From the NCBI GenBank assembly GCA_035295125.1, contig DATGJP010000008.1, positions 62,001-126,000 on the forward strand: 64,000 bases of DNA, in the 5' to 3' direction. Shown here in pieces: positions 61,553 through 64,000 of this stretch (position 1 is the first letter of the stretch; each line of letters begins with the position of its first letter). The position numbers were made by a program, and so were the translations under genes. Source of the stretch: JAICMB01 sp035295125 (lineage in GTDB: Bacteria; Acidobacteriota; Terriglobia; Bryobacterales; Bryobacteraceae). The notes beneath the pieces were generated by a model. That model ran no database searches, had not been told where the DNA came from, and saw only the letters and a list, made by a program, of their open reading frames with translations.

Positions 61553-61887
61553 GCGATGTTTCCCCAGACTTCTTCAACGACGTCGCAGATTCGTCTCGCC
61601 GTTACCGCGGATTCCTGCAGCGCGCGCTCGCCGAGAGCCTCGAGCCGATAACAGCGCTTTGCGCGTCCTCCGCGTTCGGGCGTTGGATCGGTGAGCCAGG
61701 ACTTGATCAAGCCTTTATCTTCCAAGCGGTCGAGCGTGACGTATACGGCGCCCAACGACACAGCTTTCGGCTGAGCGAGGTCGGTGACTTTGTCGTGGAT
61801 GGTGACGCCATACGCTTTCTCCCGCAACGTCAGAATGGCAGTGAGCACGAGTTGTTCGAATTGGCCGACGGATTCAGGCTTCGCCAT
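61507..61887 (-). CDS. PadR-family transcriptional regulator
   Basis: From ATG 61887 (MAKPESVGQFEQLVLTAILT) the product has 126 residues. The PadR winged helix is complete: LREKAYGVTIHDKV, VSLGAVYVTLDRLEDKGLIK and RGGRAKRCYRLEALGERALQ. PadR proteins repress nearby transport or stress genes and release DNA on binding a ligand. A 15-residue longer frame lies in the promoter. It overlaps the membrane-protein gene and is divergent from the methyltransferase gene with 60 bases between starts, so it may control both. Confidence 0.92.
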   Translation of the reverse strand: MAKPESVGQFEQLVLTAILTLREKAYGVTIHDKVTDLAQPKAVSLGAVYVTLDRLEDKGLIKSWLTDPTPERGGRAKRCYRLEALGERALQESAVTARRICDVVEEVWGNIAWNPRRPKWNPVRPK

Positions 61888-61896
61888 TTCTCCAAC

Positions 61897-61926
61897 AGAA
61901 TAGGACAAATAGGCCACGCCTGTCAA
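61897..61926 (-). promoter_or_regulatory. probable promoter of the PadR gene
   Basis: On the minus strand, TTGACA (61926-61921) and TATTCT (61902-61897) are separated by 18 bases. The -10 ends about ten bases before ATG 61887, so the transcript would have almost no leader, although a GGAG stands two bases from the ATG. Confidence 0.5.
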
Positions 61927-61947
61927 TAGCATTTATGATGGAGGCAC

Positions 61948-62664
61948 GTGACGATACTCTACACGAAGCTGGCACACGTGTATCACGAGATGTACCAGTC
62001 GATTTTCGATTACCGGAAGGATTTCCGGCAGTGGGACTCGATTCTGAAGCGGTATGGTTCGAAGCGTGTTTTGGAGCTTGGCTGCGGGGCGGGTGATCTG
62101 GCGAAGTACTTCTTGCGGGCCGGGTACGTTTACACGGGTATGGACCTCGCTCAACCGATGATTGACATTGCGCGGCGGGAGACGCCGGAGGCCCGGTTTG
62201 TTTGCGGCGACATGCGGCGGTTTTCGCTTGCACGAAAATTCGATGCCGTGGTGATTGGGGGACGCAGTTTCACTTATATGACTGCGAACGATGATGTTCA
62301 AAATGCTTTGCGCTGCATTCGGCGGGCGTTGAAAGCGGGGGGAATTCTCGCTTTTGACAATTTTGCGGCGGAGAGGATTTTTGAGACGCTGCCGCGCCGG
62401 AGCACCGAGCGAATCGTTTTCGGGGAGAAGATCATTACCCGGCGTTCGAAGACGTGGGCGAATCTGGGCGGCGGGTGGACTTGGAATTGGGACGCGGCCT
62501 ACATGGTCCGCGCGGAAGGGAAGACCCGGACGTTTCGCGATAGTTGCGTGTTGCGTGCGTTCACGCGTGATGAACTGCAGTTGTTTCTTAGTCTGGCAGG
62601 GTTTACGCCGGTACGGCTTAAGAGGAGCGGAGCGGTGATACTCACGGTTGCGAAAGCGAGTTAG
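61948..62664 (+). CDS. class I SAM-dependent methyltransferase
   Basis: GTG 61948 gives 238 residues. Motif I is VLELGCGAGDLAKYFL, motif II region YTGMDLAQPMIDIARR, and FVCGDMRRFSLARKFDAVVI covers motifs II and III; GRSFTYMTANDDVQ and ALKAGGILAFDNF complete the Rossmann fold. The N-terminus (KLAHVYHEMYQSIFDY) and the C-terminal RDELQLFLSLAGFTPVRL are those of the Methyltransf_25/ubiE-like small-molecule enzymes. The substrate is unknown. It is divergent from padR. Confidence 0.88.
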   Translation: MTILYTKLAHVYHEMYQSIFDYRKDFRQWDSILKRYGSKRVLELGCGAGDLAKYFLRAGYVYTGMDLAQPMIDIARRETPEARFVCGDMRRFSLARKFDAVVIGGRSFTYMTANDDVQNALRCIRRALKAGGILAFDNFAAERIFETLPRRSTERIVFGEKIITRRSKTWANLGGGWTWNWDAAYMVRAEGKTRTFRDSCVLRAFTRDELQLFLSLAGFTPVRLKRSGAVILTVAKAS

Positions 62665-62700
62665 CAACTCGTTTGTGTGAGAAAACTGGCGGAAAGTACC

Positions 62701-62766
62701 GGAGCTCACCGGGAACGCACCGGCGAAACCGCCTGCGCCGCCCTGTTTTCATCCATTTTTTGTGGA
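62701..62766 (-). repeat. family 1 palindromic repeat, copy 7
   Basis: On the minus strand it begins TCCACAAAAAATGGATGAAA, continues GGCGCAGGCGGTTTCGCC and GCGTTCCCGGTGAGCTCC. Order and spacing match copies 2 and 3, although this copy is on the other strand. It lies between the methyltransferase and permease genes. Confidence 0.85.
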
Positions 62767-62867
62767 CCAGCGGTAAAGCGCGACAGGTTTCAAACTCTGC
62801 CCGACATCCACTGCTTCAGTCCCACTTCTGGGAAACCGAGCAACATTTGCCCGCCAACCTGCATTAC

Positions 62868-64000
62868 ATGAAACCTTTTGAGATTTCGACCGTATCTGCC
62901 TATATGGGCTGGCTTTGGCAAGACGTGGTTTACGGCCTGCGAACTATTGTTAAAGATCGCGGTTTTTTTCTGACAGCGGTGCTGGCACTCGCACTGGGCA
63001 TCGGGTCCACGACGGCAATCTTCAGCGTTATCGATAACGTTTTGCTGGAACCCTTTCCGTACACGGATGGACAACGGCTGTTTGCGATCGAGGTTCGGGA
63101 TAAGAATAGCAACGACGACGGAGGGCAGCAGGCCTTTGCGGTGCCGCAGTTTCTAGATTTTCAGGAACAGAACCATGTGTTCGACCGCTCCATCGGCGTT
63201 CGGCGCGACGGCGTGCTGATGACGGGAGGCGATGCGCCTCTGCAATTCGATGGCGCCACGGTGACCGGCAACACCTTCGAGTTTCTCGGCATTCCGCCAC
63301 TGCTGGGCCGCGCGATCACACCCGAAGACGCGAAGCCCGGCGCGCCACCGGTGTTTGTGCTCAGCTACAAGGTCTGGCAGAAGAAGTTCGCAGGCGATCC
63401 CAGCATCGTCGGGCGCACCTTCACGATGAATGACAAGCCCACGACTCTGATCGGGATCATGCCGAAGCGTTTTGCGTGGTGGGGCGCAGACCTGTGGATG
63501 CCCACCTCGATTGACCGCAGCGAGACAGGTCCGACAGCACGGTATTTTTTCATGCTCGGGCATCTCAAGCCGGGCTTGACGCCGCAGTCGGCCCAGCCGG
63601 ACATCGAGATTATCGCAAAGCGGATCGTGGCGCAGTATCCGGACGTGTTTCCGAAGCAGTATAGCGTGCGGCTGCCATCCTTGCTCGACAATGTGGTGGG
63701 CAAGTTTCGGACTACCTTGTACACGCTGCTGGCCGCGGTGGGGCTGCTCCTGTTGATCGCGTGCGCCAATGTCGCCAACCTACTGCTGGCAAAAGCGACC
63801 GCTCGCGACAAAGAGCTGGCGATACGGGCAACGTTGGGAGCGCCGCGCTCGAGGATTGTGGCGCAACTCATGGTGGAGAGTGTGTTGCTGGCCCTGGCCG
63901 GCGCGGCGGTGGGATGCTTCTTCGCGTGGGGAGAGTTGAAAGGGCTGATCGCACTGCTACCGAAGTTCACGTTTCCCGACGAGGCGGACATTCACATCAA
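62868..64000 (+). CDS. MacB/FtsX-like ABC transporter permease, cut by window end
   Basis: From ATG 62868 the frame is open to the window edge (377 codons seen). It begins with a short prefix (WLWQDVVYGLRTIVKD), a first helix (FFLTAVLALALGIGSTTAIF) and LLEPFPYTDGQRLF, then the MacB-type periplasmic domain (QFLDFQEQNHVFDRSIGVRR, GIPPLLGRAITPEDAK, VLSYKVWQKKFAGDPSIVGR) and a set of helices (LLLIACANVANLLLAKATAR). This is the first half of the duplicated-permease family seen at 14230, to which it is clearly related but not identical. The remaining FtsX domain and second half lie beyond 64000. No ATPase gene is visible upstream. Confidence 0.9.
   Translation, partial: MKPFEISTVSAYMGWLWQDVVYGLRTIVKDRGFFLTAVLALALGIGSTTAIFSVIDNVLLEPFPYTDGQRLFAIEVRDKNSNDDGGQQAFAVPQFLDFQEQNHVFDRSIGVRRDGVLMTGGDAPLQFDGATVTGNTFEFLGIPPLLGRAITPEDAKPGAPPVFVLSYKVWQKKFAGDPSIVGRTFTMNDKPTTLIGIMPKRFAWWGADLWMPTSIDRSETGPTARYFFMLGHLKPGLTPQSAQPDIEIIAKRIVAQYPDVFPKQYSVRLPSLLDNVVGKFRTTLYTLLAAVGLLLLIACANVANLLLAKATARDKELAIRATLGAPRSRIVAQLMVESVLLALAGAAVGCFFAWGELKGLIALLPKFTFPDEADIHI

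Overview
The window looks like a chromosomal segment of a GC-rich acidobacterium of the Solibacter/Bryobacter type. Four things point that way: an S53 peptidase ending in the C-terminal module known as the 'Solibacter uncharacterized C-terminal domain', an Oar-like TonB receptor with a carboxypeptidase-regulatory plug, two MacB-like permeases of the kind that abound in Acidobacteria, and very large secreted TIG/BACON/propeller proteins. This assignment is inference; there is no rRNA or other phylogenetic marker here. I see no tRNA, rRNA, CRISPR array, phage or insertion sequence.

Layout. 1-3.5 kb: tail of a LuxR-type regulator, a frameshifted DUF202 gene, a PQQ-repeat propeller protein and two small envelope proteins. 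4.2-8.5 kb: a DNA-repair group made of a nuclease-less LigD, a cysteine hydrolase and a PolX whose polymerase active site is destroyed while its PHP site is intact. 8.7-14.2 kb: an Oar-like receptor (frameshifted) and a polygalacturonase-pectin methylesterase fusion, a pectin-directed pair. 14.2-18.8 kb: MacB-like permease, small membrane protein, LolA-like protein, DUF1624 protein. 18.9-22.4 kb: a minus-strand three-gene operon (aminotransferase, Gfo/Idh/MocA oxidoreductase, aldo/keto reductase). 22.4-27.1 kb: TPR/outer-membrane protein with an overlapping glycoside-hydrolase-like gene, then a small Spy-like protein. 27.4-30.5 kb: an overlapping KaiC-like ATPase and histidine kinase. 30.6-34.3 kb: secreted sedolisin. 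34.4-37.3 kb: uppS, cdsA and a YprB-like nuclease. 37.35-49.2 kb: two tandem giant secreted proteins (1783 and 2167 residues) built from seven-bladed propellers alternating with TIG and BACON-like domains and ending in three copies of a ~125-residue module. 50.6-55.4 kb: an exported redox operon (cytochrome/copper-monooxygenase-like protein, small exported protein, PQQ dehydrogenase, cytochrome c). 55.4-64 kb: ankyrin protein, MFS transporter, J-like/winged-helix protein, TipA-like MerR regulator, membrane protein with PadR regulator, methyltransferase and a truncated permease.

Two families of short palindromic repeats run through the window. Family 1 (seven copies) has inverted ends GGTGGAGCAGGC...GCCTGCTCCACC and an inner stem GGCGGTTTCGCC. 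Family 2 (two clear copies and two degenerate) is a pair of adjacent hairpins. They lie between genes, but in three cases a copy supplies the stop codon of the neighbouring gene, and in one it forms the start of a reading frame.

Three genes (DUF202, TonB receptor, pectinase fusion) each carry one single-base frameshift in otherwise well-conserved sequence. Base-calling errors in this assembly are as likely as real decay. The two most unusual observations are the modular giant-protein pair and the polymerase-dead, PHP-intact PolX beside LigD.
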